Assembly (NCBI GenBank): GCA_017940955.1
Contig: JAGAXP010000259.1
Coordinates: 1-12,907 of the forward strand
DNA length: 12,907 nt
Direction of reading: 5' to 3'
From: Oribacterium sp.
GTDB taxonomy: Bacteria > Bacillota_A > Clostridia > Lachnospirales > Lachnospiraceae
A program made the position numbers and the translations under genes. How positions within the stretch are numbered: the first letter of the stretch is position 1; every line of letters starts with the position of its first letter. Below the pieces are notes generated by a model that was not told where the DNA came from, did not search any database, and worked only from the letters and a program-made list of their open reading frames with translations. Of this stretch, positions 12,789-12,907 are shown piece by piece.

Positions 12789-12907
12789 TGGAATGAGCAA
12801 GCATGAAAAGACAATAGGCCCGTTTATGGAGGGAGATATTATCCGGGCAGCCTGCAAGGGCTGTCCGAATGCTCAGGAGCAGGTGCTAAGGCATTATAGT
12901 CCTCTTG
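12781..12907 (+). CDS. Orf8-like helix-turn-helix ICE protein (partial, 5' end)
   Basis: The ORF runs off the window; 42 residues are visible. AGGAG (12767-12771) lies nine bases before ATG 12781; ATG 12793 is an in-frame alternative. The visible FMEGDIIRAACKGCPNAQEQ and VLRHYSPL resemble the opening helix of the Orf8-type HTH proteins that follow the sigma-like gene in Tn916-like elements. It overlaps the upstream gene by eight bases. Only the beginning can be judged, so the assignment leans on gene order. Confidence 0.65.
   Translation, partial: MDSGMSKHEKTIGPFMEGDIIRAACKGCPNAQEQVLRHYSPL

Overview
The window looks like a stretch of an integrative and conjugative element (ICE) from a low-to-moderate GC Firmicute, most likely a gut clostridium of the Lachnospiraceae type. 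Nearly every plus-strand gene has a clear Shine-Dalgarno sequence. The left end carries the C-terminus of a large helicase/methylase-type ICE protein, and the right end has the usual ICE regulatory block: a cysteine-rich KTR protein, a divergent XRE repressor, a sigma-region-4 protein and an Orf8-like HTH protein. No integrase, relaxase or attachment site lies inside the window.

Layout. (1) 2-571: C-terminus of the large ICE helicase-type protein. (2) 625-2034: nucleotidyltransferase-domain ICE protein, closed by a strong terminator at 2067-2109. The two proteins end in nearly the same short motif. (3) 2220-4338: a two-component system of the AgrA/AgrC class, with a LytTR response regulator and a seven-segment GHKL sensor kinase. 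The regulator is frameshifted close to its C-terminus; the out-of-frame tail is intact and overlaps the kinase start as ATGA. (4) 4339-4492: a control region whose 21-bp element is identical to the one upstream of the regulator gene, followed by a hairpin with a T-tract. (5) 4493-11609: eight co-directional genes for proteins I cannot assign a function. Several are paralogous, all lack signal peptides and membrane segments, and many share N-terminal and C-terminal motifs. Two of the intergenic gaps hold a near-identical 48-bp hairpin repeat. (6) 11631-11822: KTR protein, then a terminator at 11831-11874. (7) 11873-12907: the XRE / sigma / HTH module.

How they may work together. The two-component system sits between the conjugation genes and the ICE control module as cargo. 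Its own promoter region and the region before the eight-gene cluster share the same direct-repeat operator, spaced 21 bp as LytTR proteins need. The simplest reading is an autoregulated, signal-responsive switch that turns on a multi-paralogue protein cluster. The cluster's biochemical job is unknown. The frameshift raises the question of whether the switch still works in this copy.
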